In this document: positions 34,272-42,985 of the stretch, one piece after another
Layout: each line of letters begins with the position of its first letter
Position numbering within the stretch: the stretch's first letter is position 1
Assembly: GCA_013298595.1 (NCBI GenBank)
Contig: JAAFIG010000012.1
Span: 1 to 50,286 of the forward strand
Direction of reading: 5' to 3'
Origin: Deinococcales bacterium
GTDB lineage: Bacteria > Deinococcota > Deinococci > Deinococcales > JAAFIG01
DNA length: 50,286 nucleotides
Program-made: the position numbers and the translations under genes
Notes under the pieces: model-generated
What the model saw: only the letters and a program-made list of their open reading frames with translations
What the model was told of the DNA's origin: nothing
Databases searched by the model: none

Positions 34272-34777
34272 GTGCAGGGTCCACGCTCTGCGAGTTCGTA
34301 AAAGCCTTTGTTATCACCATCCGCGATCAGTTCTTTGGCTTTACCACCCGTTAAACGAGCTGCTTCGTTGGCTGCCCAATTCAGGAAATCACGATTAAAA
34401 CCGCTATAGCCACGAATGATTTTGCCATCTTGCCCAATTAAATACATGGTTGGTAAAAATTTTGCACCATACAAACCAGCCACAGCACAATTATCATGTA
34501 CCACAGGCATTTTTAAATAAGTACTCTCGCCTTCACCAACATAGTTCTTGGTTTCCTCGAGCCGCCCTTCGGATAAAACCCAAACAGGAACACTTGGGGC
34601 AATCTCAGCCCAGCGACGCAAGTACCCAACCACTAAACGGCTGGCATTAATCACAGGATGGGCAAATACCAATAAGACAGGCGCAGCCGTCAGTGCCGTG
34701 GCTAAATCAAGGGTATTGCCATTCAAATCGGTGGTTGTAAATTGCGGAGCAACAGTTCCCGCTTCTAAAATTTGCAT
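34268..34777 (-). CDS. Redoxin-fold protein lacking active-site cysteines
   Basis: 169 residues with the AhpC/TlpA-like start APQFTTTDLNGNTLDLA, the strand VLLVFAHP and the cis-proline loop FLPTMYLIGQDGKI of thioredoxin-fold proteins. The position where TlpA and peroxiredoxins carry their Cys reads HPVINAS. The only Cys are in DNCAVAG and near the C terminus (RGPCT), so a standard thiol redox cycle is unlikely. No signal peptide. AGAGGAGAG precedes the ATG. Translationally coupled to the small membrane protein. Confidence 0.8.
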   Translation of the reverse strand: MQILEAGTVAPQFTTTDLNGNTLDLATALTAAPVLLVFAHPVINASRLVVGYLRRWAEIAPSVPVWVLSEGRLEETKNYVGEGESTYLKMPVVHDNCAVAGLYGAKFLPTMYLIGQDGKIIRGYSGFNRDFLNWAANEAARLTGGKAKELIADGDNKGFYELAERGPCT

Positions 34778-34895
34778 CTTCGCTCTCCTCTATCCTCAAG
34801 CCATACTATCACTCGAGCCATATCCTTTTGTTTTCAGCGAGGCATTGTAGCAAGGATTGACAGGGCAAACGCACCAAAGCTTGATAAGGCAAACA

Positions 34896-34918
34896 CACCA
34901 AGTCTTAATTGCTTGGTG
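34896..34918 (-). terminator. Hairpin across the stop of the binding-protein gene
   Basis: CACCAAG (34896-34902) and CTTGGTG (34912-34918) pair around the TAA stop; TGTTTG follows on the minus strand. Upstream, 34865-34905 contains an imperfect direct repeat of GGCAAACxCACCAA. Confidence 0.45.
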
Positions 34919-36080
34919 GGGCACTCTGAATTTGCGTCACAATCTCACCAGGGTATTGAGCAGTTTTATATTGCAATACAAAGTAATCCGAGTTTTGCCT
35001 GTCACCCTTGCTATTAAAACTAATCCGACCAGTCACACCATCCCACTCGAGATTACGCACCTCTTTGGAAACCTCGGCACGGGTTGGTAATTTTTTATTT
35101 GCTTGATAATGAGCAGCAATGGTCTCGAGTAAAATATTGGCAGCATCATAAGCATACGGGGAATATGTTTCTGGGGAAACCTTAAAAACACGTTGATACC
35201 GTTGCTCGAAGCCTGCCACATCACGTCCACGTAGTTTTTTAATTGGACCAGCTGTCGACGTAAAATACACACCTTTAGCCGCCGCACCAGCAATTTGTAC
35301 AAATTCCGAGTTATCTAATCCATCAGGTCCAACAAAGGCGGCTCGAGTATTGACTGTTTGTAATGCCTTAGCTATCTCGCCGCCTTGAACGTGTAAACCA
35401 CCAAAGTAAACCACTTCTGGGTTATACAGCTTCATTTGTTGACTCAGGGCTGCAATACTTTGCGAGCTGAGTGCTCCAGCAGGATTGGTAATAAAACCCA
35501 CCACCGCTAAACCAAGTGTTTTCGCTCGGTCACGAAAAGCTTGGGCTAAACCAATGCCGTAAGCTTCGCCATCGTTAATCACTAAAACCCGTCTGGCTTT
35601 TAAGGTATTTCGCACAAATTCCGCAGCCACAGGACCTTGGATATCGTCCCGACCACAAACTCGGTTCATATTGGCTAAGTTCTGATCTGTGACTTTAGGA
35701 TTTGTATTAGACGGCGAAATAAGGGTTAAACCACTGGGCGAATACGTAGGGAGCGCCTCGAGGGTTACACCACTATTTAAGTGCCCAACCACACCCAAAA
35801 CAGCCGTATCCGAAACAAGTTGCTTCGCCACTTGAACACCCAGTTTTTTATCAGCTTTATCATCGTATGCCACAAACTCGAGTTTTAAACCCAGTTTAGT
35901 AAAACGATTTTGCGCCTCGAGCACAGCCATCTGCGCGCCATTTCGCACAGTTGCCCCCGTACTGGCTTGTCCGCCACTGAGTGGTGATGCCACAGCTAAA
36001 CGCACCACAGGCGTACTGGCACTTAGACTCGCTGCTCCGAGTGCAATCATTCCAAGCAAAATCCCCAATTTCAATCGCAT
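34905..36080 (-). CDS. Branched-chain amino acid-type ABC substrate-binding protein
   Basis: 391 residues, signal peptide about 1-23. LivJ/LivK-like type I periplasmic binding fold: VRLAVASPLSGGQASTGATVRNGAQMAVLEAQN, ELVSDTAVLGVVGHLNSGVTLEA-like block, LISPSNTNPKVTDQ, RRVLVINDGEAYGIGLAQAF, VVYFGGLHVQGGEIAKAL and YSPYAYDAANILLETI. The ligand is probably an aliphatic amino acid or amide, but could differ. No permease or ATPase genes are adjacent, so it may serve a transporter encoded elsewhere. Divergent from truB; a CATAAT -10-like box is 5 nt upstream of the ATG. Confidence 0.88.
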   Translation of the reverse strand: MRLKLGILLGMIALGAASLSASTPVVRLAVASPLSGGQASTGATVRNGAQMAVLEAQNRFTKLGLKLEFVAYDDKADKKLGVQVAKQLVSDTAVLGVVGHLNSGVTLEALPTYSPSGLTLISPSNTNPKVTDQNLANMNRVCGRDDIQGPVAAEFVRNTLKARRVLVINDGEAYGIGLAQAFRDRAKTLGLAVVGFITNPAGALSSQSIAALSQQMKLYNPEVVYFGGLHVQGGEIAKALQTVNTRAAFVGPDGLDNSEFVQIAGAAAKGVYFTSTAGPIKKLRGRDVAGFEQRYQRVFKVSPETYSPYAYDAANILLETIAAHYQANKKLPTRAEVSKEVRNLEWDGVTGRISFNSKGDRQNSDYFVLQYKTAQYPGEIVTQIQSAPPSN

Positions 36081-36132
36081 ACTTTATTATGCCCGAAAAC
36101 GATTGACAAAACTCGAGAAACCCCGCACAAGG

Positions 36133-36138
36133 TATACT
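36133..36138 (+). promoter_or_regulatory. -10 box of truB
   Basis: TATACT lies 9 nt before the GTG at 36148, giving a very short leader. It sits inside the longer open frame that begins at 36103, arguing against that start. Confidence 0.55.
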
Positions 36139-36147
36139 CGAGGTCTT

Positions 36148-37029
36148 GTGGCTGTCTTTGTTGTAAATAAACCTTTGGGCTGGACTTCATTTGATGTGGT
36201 AGCCAAAGCCCGTAAATTACTGGGTACACGGCGCATAGGGCATACAGGTACCCTCGACCCATTAGCCACAGGTGTATTGGTGTTACTGACCGAAGAAAGC
36301 ACCAAGCTTGTACCATACTTAGAGATTGCTGATAAAGACTACCTTGGATTTATTTCTTTAGGCGCAAGTACACCCACCCTCGATGCCGAAGGTCCGATTC
36401 TCGAATCACAACCCATACCCGATTTCGATGCAGTTACCCTCGAGCAAGTGCTGGCGCAATTTCGTGGTACCCAAATGCAATTACCACCCAGTTATAGCGC
36501 CATTCATATCAATGGGCAACGAGCCTATGATTTAGCCCGAGCAGGCAAAGAAGTCAAACTCGAACCTCGAGCAGTGACCATTCACACTTTGCAACACCTT
36601 GAAACCCTAGCTTCAATGCAACAAGCCACAGGGTACCCATTCCCGACACCATTGGGCGTTTTTACAACCCTTAAACTCGAGATTGGTGTTTCTAGCGGCA
36701 CGTATATCCGTAGCCTCGCCAGAGATATTGGCACTGCCCTTGGTACAGTCGCACACCTTGGCGGATTAATTCGCACTCGAGTTGGCAAATTTAACTTAAC
36801 CCAAGCCCTAGAACTCGAAACCCTCGAGCCAAGCCTAGGACAACCTGATTTGATCGCCCTTGAATACACTGTGCTCGAGTTAAACCCCAAACAAGCCCGC
36901 GATGCTCGAGATGGCAAACGAGTACCACACAGTCATATTGGACGAGCCACACTGACCCTCGAACAAAACCTAGTTGCCATTGCTGAAGGGGACGGACAAA
37001 ACTTAAAAGTGTTACGGGCTTGGCAGTAA
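36148..37029 (+). CDS. truB: tRNA pseudouridine(55) synthase
   Basis: Converts U55 in the T-loop of tRNAs to pseudouridine. 293 residues from the GTG. Catalytic Asp37 is in RIGHTGTLDPLATGVL; KPLGWTSFDVV, KDYLGFISLGASTPTLD, LPPSYSAIHINGQRAYDLARAG and VSSGTYIRSLARDIG are all TruB signatures. A C-terminal ~60-residue extension resembles the PUA-like end. Its stop is one base from that of the convergent HD-GYP gene. Confidence 0.95.
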   Translation: MAVFVVNKPLGWTSFDVVAKARKLLGTRRIGHTGTLDPLATGVLVLLTEESTKLVPYLEIADKDYLGFISLGASTPTLDAEGPILESQPIPDFDAVTLEQVLAQFRGTQMQLPPSYSAIHINGQRAYDLARAGKEVKLEPRAVTIHTLQHLETLASMQQATGYPFPTPLGVFTTLKLEIGVSSGTYIRSLARDIGTALGTVAHLGGLIRTRVGKFNLTQALELETLEPSLGQPDLIALEYTVLELNPKQARDARDGKRVPHSHIGRATLTLEQNLVAIAEGDGQNLKVLRAWQ

Positions 37030-37030
37030 G

Positions 37031-38272
37031 TTACGCGTTGCGTTGAGCAATCAAATCCGAAATCACACTGCGTTGCACTTCACCACTACGGTTTAACTCG
37101 AGCACAGCCTCGGAAACGCTTTGATCGCTCATGGCAGCAATAAACGCAGGTACAAGATGAGGGTCAAAATGCGAACCAGCATCATGCTCGAGAATCGCAA
37201 AAACTTCAGCCCATGACTTTGGGATACTGTACGAACGGGCTGTGGTCATGGCATCAAAAGCATCGCAGATACCAATAATTCGGGCTAATAATGGAATGGT
37301 TTCGCCAGCCAGTTTATCTGGATAGCCTGTACCATCCCATTTTTCATGATGCGAACGAATCGCAGGTAAAATACCTTCAAAACCCTTGGTGTTGTCGCGC
37401 AAAATTTGTTCACCAATAATTGTGTGTTGCTCAAAAACATGGCGTTCTTCTGGGGTTAGTGCCCCTTTTTTATCAATATAAATATCGCTAATACCAATCT
37501 TACCAATATCGTGCACATAACCAGCAAACAAGGCACGCTCGAGATCAGCGCCTTCCCAACCGATTTTTTCAGCAAGCTTACGCGCATACAAACCAACCCG
37601 ATCCGAATGACCAGCCGTGTACTCATCCTTGGCTTCAAGTGTGTTCAACATGGTTTTTACTAAGGAAACATAATTATCGTGTTCTTGTTTAATACTTTTT
37701 GCCAAAGTCACAGCCACACCCGCCTGAGCCGCAAAACCATCCAACATATTGGCATCAGCATCGGTAAAAGCCCGTTGCGTAAACTGCGTATCCACGTACA
37801 AAACACCAATCACTTCATCTCGAGCACGCAGCGGCACCGCCAAGACACTGCGAATATCCAAAGCCAGAATACTCTCAGAGGCATTATTACCCATTTCTTC
37901 TTGCACATTGGTTGTCACAATCGGTTCTTTAGAAGTCACCACCCGATCTAACAACGTTCTTGAGACTTGCACTTCTTCATGCGATTCTTTGCTACAACTA
38001 TCCACCACGCGCACCATGCCATTTTCGACCAATGCCAAAACACCACGATCCGCCTGCATTAAACGCACAGCTTCTTCGAGCATATCTTTAAACAACGTAA
38101 TCACATCGAAGGCATCTCGCACACCCGATAATTTCAAGCCCAAACTCTGAAAAGCTGTCAGTGCACTGCGTTCCGCCTCGAGTTCACGGGCAATCGATTT
38201 GACTCGAGAACCCACTTGTGGTGGCAGCAAAGAAGCGATTTGCACAAGTTGTTCAAGCGGACTAGCGGGCAT
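37031..38272 (-). CDS. GAF + HD-GYP domain protein (cyclic-di-GMP phosphodiesterase)
   Basis: 413 residues, cytoplasmic. The GAF sensor (about 45-195) contains LMQADRGVLALVENG and IRSVLAVPLRARDEVIGVLYVDT. The HD-GYP domain (about 210-390) retains TAGHSDRVG, GYVHDIGKIGI, EQHTIIGEQIL, HHEKWDGTGYPDKLAG and RIIGICDAFDAMT, including the GYP triplet, so it should hydrolyse cyclic-di-GMP. No output partner is adjacent. TAGACT 6 nt before the ATG fixes the start. Confidence 0.93.
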   Translation of the reverse strand: MPASPLEQLVQIASLLPPQVGSRVKSIARELEAERSALTAFQSLGLKLSGVRDAFDVITLFKDMLEEAVRLMQADRGVLALVENGMVRVVDSCSKESHEEVQVSRTLLDRVVTSKEPIVTTNVQEEMGNNASESILALDIRSVLAVPLRARDEVIGVLYVDTQFTQRAFTDADANMLDGFAAQAGVAVTLAKSIKQEHDNYVSLVKTMLNTLEAKDEYTAGHSDRVGLYARKLAEKIGWEGADLERALFAGYVHDIGKIGISDIYIDKKGALTPEERHVFEQHTIIGEQILRDNTKGFEGILPAIRSHHEKWDGTGYPDKLAGETIPLLARIIGICDAFDAMTTARSYSIPKSWAEVFAILEHDAGSHFDPHLVPAFIAAMSDQSVSEAVLELNRSGEVQRSVISDLIAQRNA

Positions 38273-38278
38273 AAGAAT

Positions 38279-38284
38279 AGTCTA
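38279..38284 (-). promoter_or_regulatory. -10 box, leaderless HD-GYP gene
   Basis: TAGACT on the minus strand ends 6 nt before the ATG at 38272, directly after a CTCGAG copy. In the rest of the gap, 38285-38463, I see only two close CTCGAG palindromes (38359 and 38373) and no gene. Confidence 0.6.
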
Positions 38285-38463
38285 CTCGAGAAGTTATTTT
38301 TTCATGGTCAAAACGCACAGCAAACCTTACAAGACAATGTTAGTTAAACACAAAAAGCTCGAGCGGTGAGGCTCGAGCCAAGGTATTCTGCACATAAAAA
38401 CTTGAAATCAAAAGCTAAACGAGGTTTTATTAGCCAGTTACGTCATGAATTACAAGTGATTAT

Positions 38464-38504
38464 GAAAAAATACGCTGCTCTTAACCATCAAGGTGAGCAG
38501 CGTA
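38464..38504 (-). terminator. Terminator of the AAA ATPase gene
   Basis: TACGCTGCTC (38471-38480) pairs with GAGCAGCGTA (38495-38504), 10 bp; on the minus strand the stem is followed by TTTTTTC. Confidence 0.85.
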
Positions 38505-38535
38505 AAATACAGCATTCATTAAGGCTTTGTTGAAA

Positions 38536-39828
38536 CTACTTGACTTGTTCTAAGCAAGCCCGTTCAAGTTCTACCCATGCATTACGCATGGCTGTTTCAT
38601 TATCACGGTGACGTACCAAGAATTCTTGCACTCGAGCCATGCTTAGCACATCATCTGGAATACGATCTATCAGTGATGCAGTTTCTTTAATGTCTGGGTA
38701 GAAACGCTCAAGCATTTTTTGAATTTGTACTTTGTTGGCATTGCCAACAAATAAGTGCACATCGCAACGACCAGGACGTACCAAAGCTGGATCGAGTTTC
38801 TCGAGGTGGTTGGTGGTCATAAAAACCATTCTGCCTTGTTGTGCCACCACACCATCCAGAGCATTTAACAAACCATTGAAAGAGAGTTTGCTATCCGATT
38901 CTTTTTTACGACCTACAAAAATCGCGTCAATATCCTCAAGTAAGATTAAGCTACCTTCTGGTGCATCCGAGAGTAAGTTCATTAAGTTATCATCGGTTAA
39001 ACTTGAACTGGCAAGATTGAGCACACAAACGCTACGTCCGATTGCACCAGCCAAGGCAGTAATTAAACTCGATTTACCATTGCCAGGAGGTCCGTACATT
39101 AAGTACCCGCGTCGCCAAGGAATACCCATATCGCTGTACCATTTTTCGGATTCCAAAAAGTGTTTAGCATCTGCCAGCACCCGTTCAAATAAACCACCAG
39201 CATAAACAAGACTTTTCGGGTCTCGAGGTGGTACGCGTTGCATCACACGCCAATCATCCCAACGTGGTGCGAGAATTTCGACTCTGGGTTCTTCTGGTTT
39301 ATGTACAGTTTTATACGCAGCTGTGACAAGTCGCTCGAGTGCGTCACGGTTTGTAACCAAAGTACGAATGGTTAAGGTTTCGTGGAAACCAATTAATACA
39401 CTGTTATTTTGTTGTTTTTCCCGAGAAGCACTAAACCAAAATGAACGCTTTTCAAATTGCACCTTAAAAGTGCCATCCACAGGCGCAAACACACCTCTTG
39501 GTGCGTTTTCTCGAGTATCCACAGCAAAACCTGCTTCACCACTACGCTCTGTGACCAAAGCAAGGTCACGCATTCTGGTACGCACTGGTTGGGTATGTAA
39601 CCAAGCTCGGAACCATTCAAAAGCATCATCTCGAGAATCTACTTGCACCGTCACAACAATGCGCTCCCAAATATAATCCCAGATTTGCTTAGGCAAGTGC
39701 CGCAAATAGGCAATTGTGCCACCAACAATAGCTAAAGTAATACCACCACTAATAACCTGATTACCTGCCAAGGATTTTTGCACCTCGAGCCAGATTTGGT
39801 TGATGTTTGGATGTAAAATGTCAATCAT
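38536..39828 (-). CDS. BCS1-like AAA ATPase
   Basis: 430 residues. One N-terminal membrane segment (about 27-45), then a BCS1-type N domain (about 50-220: DDAFEWFRAWLHTQP, FWFSASREKQQNN), then the AAA domain: GIPWRRGYLMYGPPGNGKSSLITALAG (Walker A), LILLEDIDAIF (Walker B), FNGLLNALDGV, MVFMTTNHLEKLDPALVRPGRCD (sensor 1 and arginine finger). The order and motif wording closely follow mitochondrial BCS1, which translocates the folded Rieske protein. Bacterial relatives are scattered and their clients largely unknown. No Rieske gene is in the window. Confidence 0.88.
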   Translation of the reverse strand: MIDILHPNINQIWLEVQKSLAGNQVISGGITLAIVGGTIAYLRHLPKQIWDYIWERIVVTVQVDSRDDAFEWFRAWLHTQPVRTRMRDLALVTERSGEAGFAVDTRENAPRGVFAPVDGTFKVQFEKRSFWFSASREKQQNNSVLIGFHETLTIRTLVTNRDALERLVTAAYKTVHKPEEPRVEILAPRWDDWRVMQRVPPRDPKSLVYAGGLFERVLADAKHFLESEKWYSDMGIPWRRGYLMYGPPGNGKSSLITALAGAIGRSVCVLNLASSSLTDDNLMNLLSDAPEGSLILLEDIDAIFVGRKKESDSKLSFNGLLNALDGVVAQQGRMVFMTTNHLEKLDPALVRPGRCDVHLFVGNANKVQIQKMLERFYPDIKETASLIDRIPDDVLSMARVQEFLVRHRDNETAMRNAWVELERACLEQVK

Positions 39829-40042
39829 AAAACGCTTTCCTTATGTAGCATGGCGAGAATTAACCTCGAGTCTTTCTCGAGCGGTCAAACGGTAGCACAC
39901 CACTTGGCGTACAGTGTTATAGACAATACGGTTTTAACTTCTAAAGCGCATGACGCATTTGGCGTAAGCCATACGTTCAAGAAAAGATTAATTCAGCTTA
40001 AAACAGATGGAATTTATTTTAAGTAGAACAACCACTTTTTCT

Positions 40043-40054
40043 TACGATATCGTA
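40043..40054. promoter_or_regulatory. 12-bp palindrome in the 39829-40188 gap
   Basis: TACGATATCGTA is a perfect palindrome in an AT-rich divergent intergenic region. It could be an operator for either flanking gene. No further gene or RNA is apparent in the gap. Confidence 0.35.
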
Positions 40055-40175
40055 TATTTTATTTGCTCGAGCATTTACAGATCAAAACTTACACTTTTAT
40101 AGCGATCACTCGAGATTTTATTTTGTCCTAGATAGCAGTATTTCTTCTATGAGAGTAAAACTCATCAAGTGCTCT

Positions 40176-40181
40176 TACGCT
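40176..40181 (+). promoter_or_regulatory. -10 box, leaderless SIMPL gene 2
   Basis: TACGCT ends 7 nt before the ATG at 40189; no Shine-Dalgarno sequence. Confidence 0.5.
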
Positions 40182-40188
40182 GTTATAC

Positions 40189-40983
40189 ATGACAAAAACC
40201 TTTCCGCAATTCTTCTGGAGCGTGGTTGTAATTGGTGTCACTTTGGTTTTGCTTGCGCTGATTGGCATTAATGGTATCCAAAGTTTACGCGCCAAGACAT
40301 ACACAACAACAGTGACTGGCAGCGCTGTTAAAACCATTCGCAGCGATTTAGCTGTTTGGTATTTTAGTGTGTCCTACTCTGGTTACGATGAATATAAGTC
40401 CTTGTACCAAAAACTGATTCCAGTACCAAAAGCCGTAGAAAATTTCTTAAAAAAACAAGGCATTGATGCCACCGAAGTCCGAGTTGGCGCTTCGCAAGTA
40501 CAATCCAATGTCGAAACCAACGAAGTTGACTGCACTGCCACGGATACAAACTGTAAAACCATTGTTAAAGATAAAATCCCACTGCGTTACAAAACAATCT
40601 CGAGAACGTTTTACACAGTCTCGAGGTACTTTACAGTCGAAAGTAGCAAAGTTGATACGGTGATTAAGGCTTCTAATGCTGTGGATGATTTATTTGGGCA
40701 GAACATCATTATTGGTGGTAGCACTTTGCAACTGATTTACACCAAACTTGCCGAGTTGCGTTTAGAACTGGTTAAGGCGGCTTCTGAAGATGCTTTCAAA
40801 CGTGCTCAGTTGATTGCCCAACCTGTGGGTAAACGCATCACCATGATTGAAGAAGGGCGTTTAGGGGTTTTTCAAATCAATGCTAAAAACGATCCGAGCA
40901 TCTCTGATGTGGGTAACTTTGATACCACCAGTCTCGAGAAAGATGTGCGAGCCATTGTCAACGCCACATATCGAATCGAGTAA
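40189..40983 (+). CDS. SIMPL (DUF541) domain protein, second copy
   Basis: 264 residues: membrane helix (about 10-30), then the SIMPL domain (TTVTGSAVKTIRSDLAVWYFSVS...). Compared with the paralogue at 13070 it has an insert around residues 110-130 with two Cys four residues apart (EVDCTATDTNC), a possible disulfide loop. The C-terminal half (YTKLAELRLELVKAASEDAFKRA, GVFQINAKNDPSISDVGNFDTTSLEK) is strongly conserved between the two. Periplasmic, function undefined. Its TAA directly abuts the stop of the convergent P450 gene. Confidence 0.85.
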   Translation: MTKTFPQFFWSVVVIGVTLVLLALIGINGIQSLRAKTYTTTVTGSAVKTIRSDLAVWYFSVSYSGYDEYKSLYQKLIPVPKAVENFLKKQGIDATEVRVGASQVQSNVETNEVDCTATDTNCKTIVKDKIPLRYKTISRTFYTVSRYFTVESSKVDTVIKASNAVDDLFGQNIIIGGSTLQLIYTKLAELRLELVKAASEDAFKRAQLIAQPVGKRITMIEEGRLGVFQINAKNDPSISDVGNFDTTSLEKDVRAIVNATYRIE

Positions 40984-42177
40984 TTAAGCCAAATTGACTC
41001 GAAGTTTTTCTAAACCGCGAATCGAGAAGTTTCTGCGATACGCAAGGTGCTGCTCTGGCACAGTAAAATTGGGGTATTGAGCAGCTAAGCGCTCGAGGAA
41101 CACTTGGGTTTCAAGCCGAGCAATTGGTGCACCAAGGCAGTAATGTGCACCACTGGCAAAAGCAACATGGTCTTTAGCATTAGCTCGAGTGATATCAAAT
41201 GCGTCTGGGTTCTCAAATTTTTTAGGGTCGCGGTTAGCAGCTCCAAGTAGCAAAGTAACGTTTAAATCTACAGGCAAAGTCTGATGCCTAAATTCAATTG
41301 GTGCATTTTTAACAAGTCTACCAGTCCCCTGAACAGGTGCAACAAAGCGCAAGCACTCCTCAGTGGCATTAACAGTTAAGTTAGGATTCTCGAGTAATTT
41401 CTGCCATTGCGCTGGGTGTTGTGCAAAAGCAAGCATTGCACCTGCAATTAAATTGGTGGTAGTTTCAAAACCTGCTGCTAATAACAAAGCCGCATTTGCC
41501 AGTAATTCTTCTTTACTTAAACGCTGTCCATCCGCTTCAGCTCGAGCCATTGCACCAAGTACCCCTGACGCATTGGTCATTTTCATCATCTCAGCCGACT
41601 TTTCAAAATAAGTAAACATCTCGGCAACGTGTTGCTCAAGTTTTAGTGGATCATTTTCGTTATAGGTTGAACCATCCAAAATCACCACTAACGCATCTGC
41701 CCAATTACGAAAAGCGGCACGATCTACTTGCTCGAGACCTAATAATTTAGCAATCACCAGCATTGGTAATGGAACAGCCACATTGGTCAGAAAATCCCCA
41801 CCATTTTTAGCATGAAACTCAAGTAATTCATCAGTAAGCACAGTAATTGCATCTCGAGTTTCGGCAATGGCTTTAGGGGTAAAAGCTTGTGAAACCAAAC
41901 CACGCAAACGCATATGGCTGGCAGCATCATGAAAAAGCATCATTGGTTGCAATAATTTTGTGCCAAACCAGTTTGGATCCATTTGACCCATTCGGTCAGC
42001 ACTGGCATTTGGGTGCTTAAAAATAGCATTGACAGCTTCTATACTAAAAGCAAAAGCACTATTCCAACTGGGCACGTGAACCAAATCGCCATGCACTCGA
42101 GCCTGAGCATACCCAATATAAGGATTGACTTCAAAACCTGGGGCAAACATGGCTTGTAAATCGGTTTCAATATTCAT
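40984..42177 (-). CDS. Cytochrome P450
   Basis: 397 residues, the normal length for soluble bacterial P450s. I-helix oxygen motif AAGFETTTNL, K-helix E-x-x-R in EECLRFVAP, and haem loop FASGAHYCLGAP with axial Cys347. It most resembles CYP107-like bacterial monooxygenases. The substrate is unknown. Redox partners are needed; the ferredoxin at 25818 is a possible donor but not linked. The start at 42177 follows a divergent operator shared with the regulator gene at 42249. An upstream open extension would run through that operator and is not used. Confidence 0.93.
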   Translation of the reverse strand: MNIETDLQAMFAPGFEVNPYIGYAQARVHGDLVHVPSWNSAFAFSIEAVNAIFKHPNASADRMGQMDPNWFGTKLLQPMMLFHDAASHMRLRGLVSQAFTPKAIAETRDAITVLTDELLEFHAKNGGDFLTNVAVPLPMLVIAKLLGLEQVDRAAFRNWADALVVILDGSTYNENDPLKLEQHVAEMFTYFEKSAEMMKMTNASGVLGAMARAEADGQRLSKEELLANAALLLAAGFETTTNLIAGAMLAFAQHPAQWQKLLENPNLTVNATEECLRFVAPVQGTGRLVKNAPIEFRHQTLPVDLNVTLLLGAANRDPKKFENPDAFDITRANAKDHVAFASGAHYCLGAPIARLETQVFLERLAAQYPNFTVPEQHLAYRRNFSIRGLEKLRVNLA

Positions 42178-42193
42178 ATCAGCAGTCTGAACA

Positions 42194-42233
42194 TTGTCTA
42201 CTCGAGAAACCAGTAGTAATCTCGAGTAGACAA
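42194..42233. promoter_or_regulatory. Divergent operator/promoter of P450 and its regulator
   Basis: TTGTCTACTCGAG (194-206) and CTCGAGTAGACAA (221-233) form a perfect 13-bp inverted repeat with a 14-bp spacer. Each arm holds a -10-like TAGACA directed outward. A further TAGACT (42237-42242) is 6 nt before the regulator ATG. Confidence 0.7.
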
Positions 42234-42248
42234 CAGTAGACTTAAAAG

Positions 42249-42905
42249 ATGCAAATTCAATGGCAAAAAATCGAATCTGCCAAAGCCATTCGTTTACTGA
42301 TGAACAGCACAACCCAAGAAATCCTGAAACCTTGTATGCTCTCGAGTCAAACCATCAAAAGTATTGCCGAGCAGTTAAGTATGCCAATCAATGCTGTGCA
42401 TTATCATATGCAGCAATTGTTAGCAGCCCAATTAATTCACATCAGCCACTTTAAAACCCGACGTGGACGCAGTATCAAACACTACAAAAGTACTGCCACA
42501 GGATTTTTTGTACCCTTTGTTGCCACCAAAAGCGACGGGCTAAAAAGTTTTGTGCAACAACAAATGCAGCCTTATCTACTCGAGTTTATGGGCTTAGTCG
42601 CAACCGCAGGCGCAACCCTGATCCAAGACATCAACCAAGTAGGCATGCGGATTTACGACGCTGGTGGTTACGTCCATATTGACCTTAGCCCACGCGGTCA
42701 GAGTTTTGATTTTGCTGAATTTCTATACCCAGATGCTCCTGCTTTAATGAGTTCAATTGTACCAATTCGCCTTGGCAAAGAAAACGCCAAAAAATTACAA
42801 CTCGAGATGCTCGAACTTCTCGAGAAATACTTAGCACTGGGTGGCACCGAAGATTATGTGGTGCATATTGGCTTAGCCCCAGGTTTACTCAAAAACCAAG
42901 ACTAA
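42249..42905 (+). CDS. ArsR-like winged-helix regulator, partner of the P450
   Basis: 218 residues. The N-terminal winged helix (about 12-80) has a recognition region QTIKSIAEQLSMPINAVHYHMQQLLAAQLI and a wing with RRGRSIKHYKSTA. The C-terminal ~130 residues form an effector or dimerisation domain without a family name I recognise (FFVPFVATK..., GGYVHIDLSPRGQSFDF). Divergent from the P450 over a perfect inverted repeat, so repression of both genes with release by a P450-related compound is the simplest reading. A paralogue lies at 43704-44420. Confidence 0.8.
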   Translation: MQIQWQKIESAKAIRLLMNSTTQEILKPCMLSSQTIKSIAEQLSMPINAVHYHMQQLLAAQLIHISHFKTRRGRSIKHYKSTATGFFVPFVATKSDGLKSFVQQQMQPYLLEFMGLVATAGATLIQDINQVGMRIYDAGGYVHIDLSPRGQSFDFAEFLYPDAPALMSSIVPIRLGKENAKKLQLEMLELLEKYLALGGTEDYVVHIGLAPGLLKNQD

Positions 42906-42985
42906 ACCAAACATCTACGACTTTGGACGCATGACAGCAAACAAGCCATATTTTACACTCTGAACAGTTCTGAGGAGGATCACTT

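Noticed and set aside
42174-42194. Six-codon reading frame overlapping the P450 start as ATGA (possible leader peptide)
   Set aside because: If the -10 is TAGACA at 42200-42195, transcription starts inside this frame, so its ATG would not be on the mRNA.
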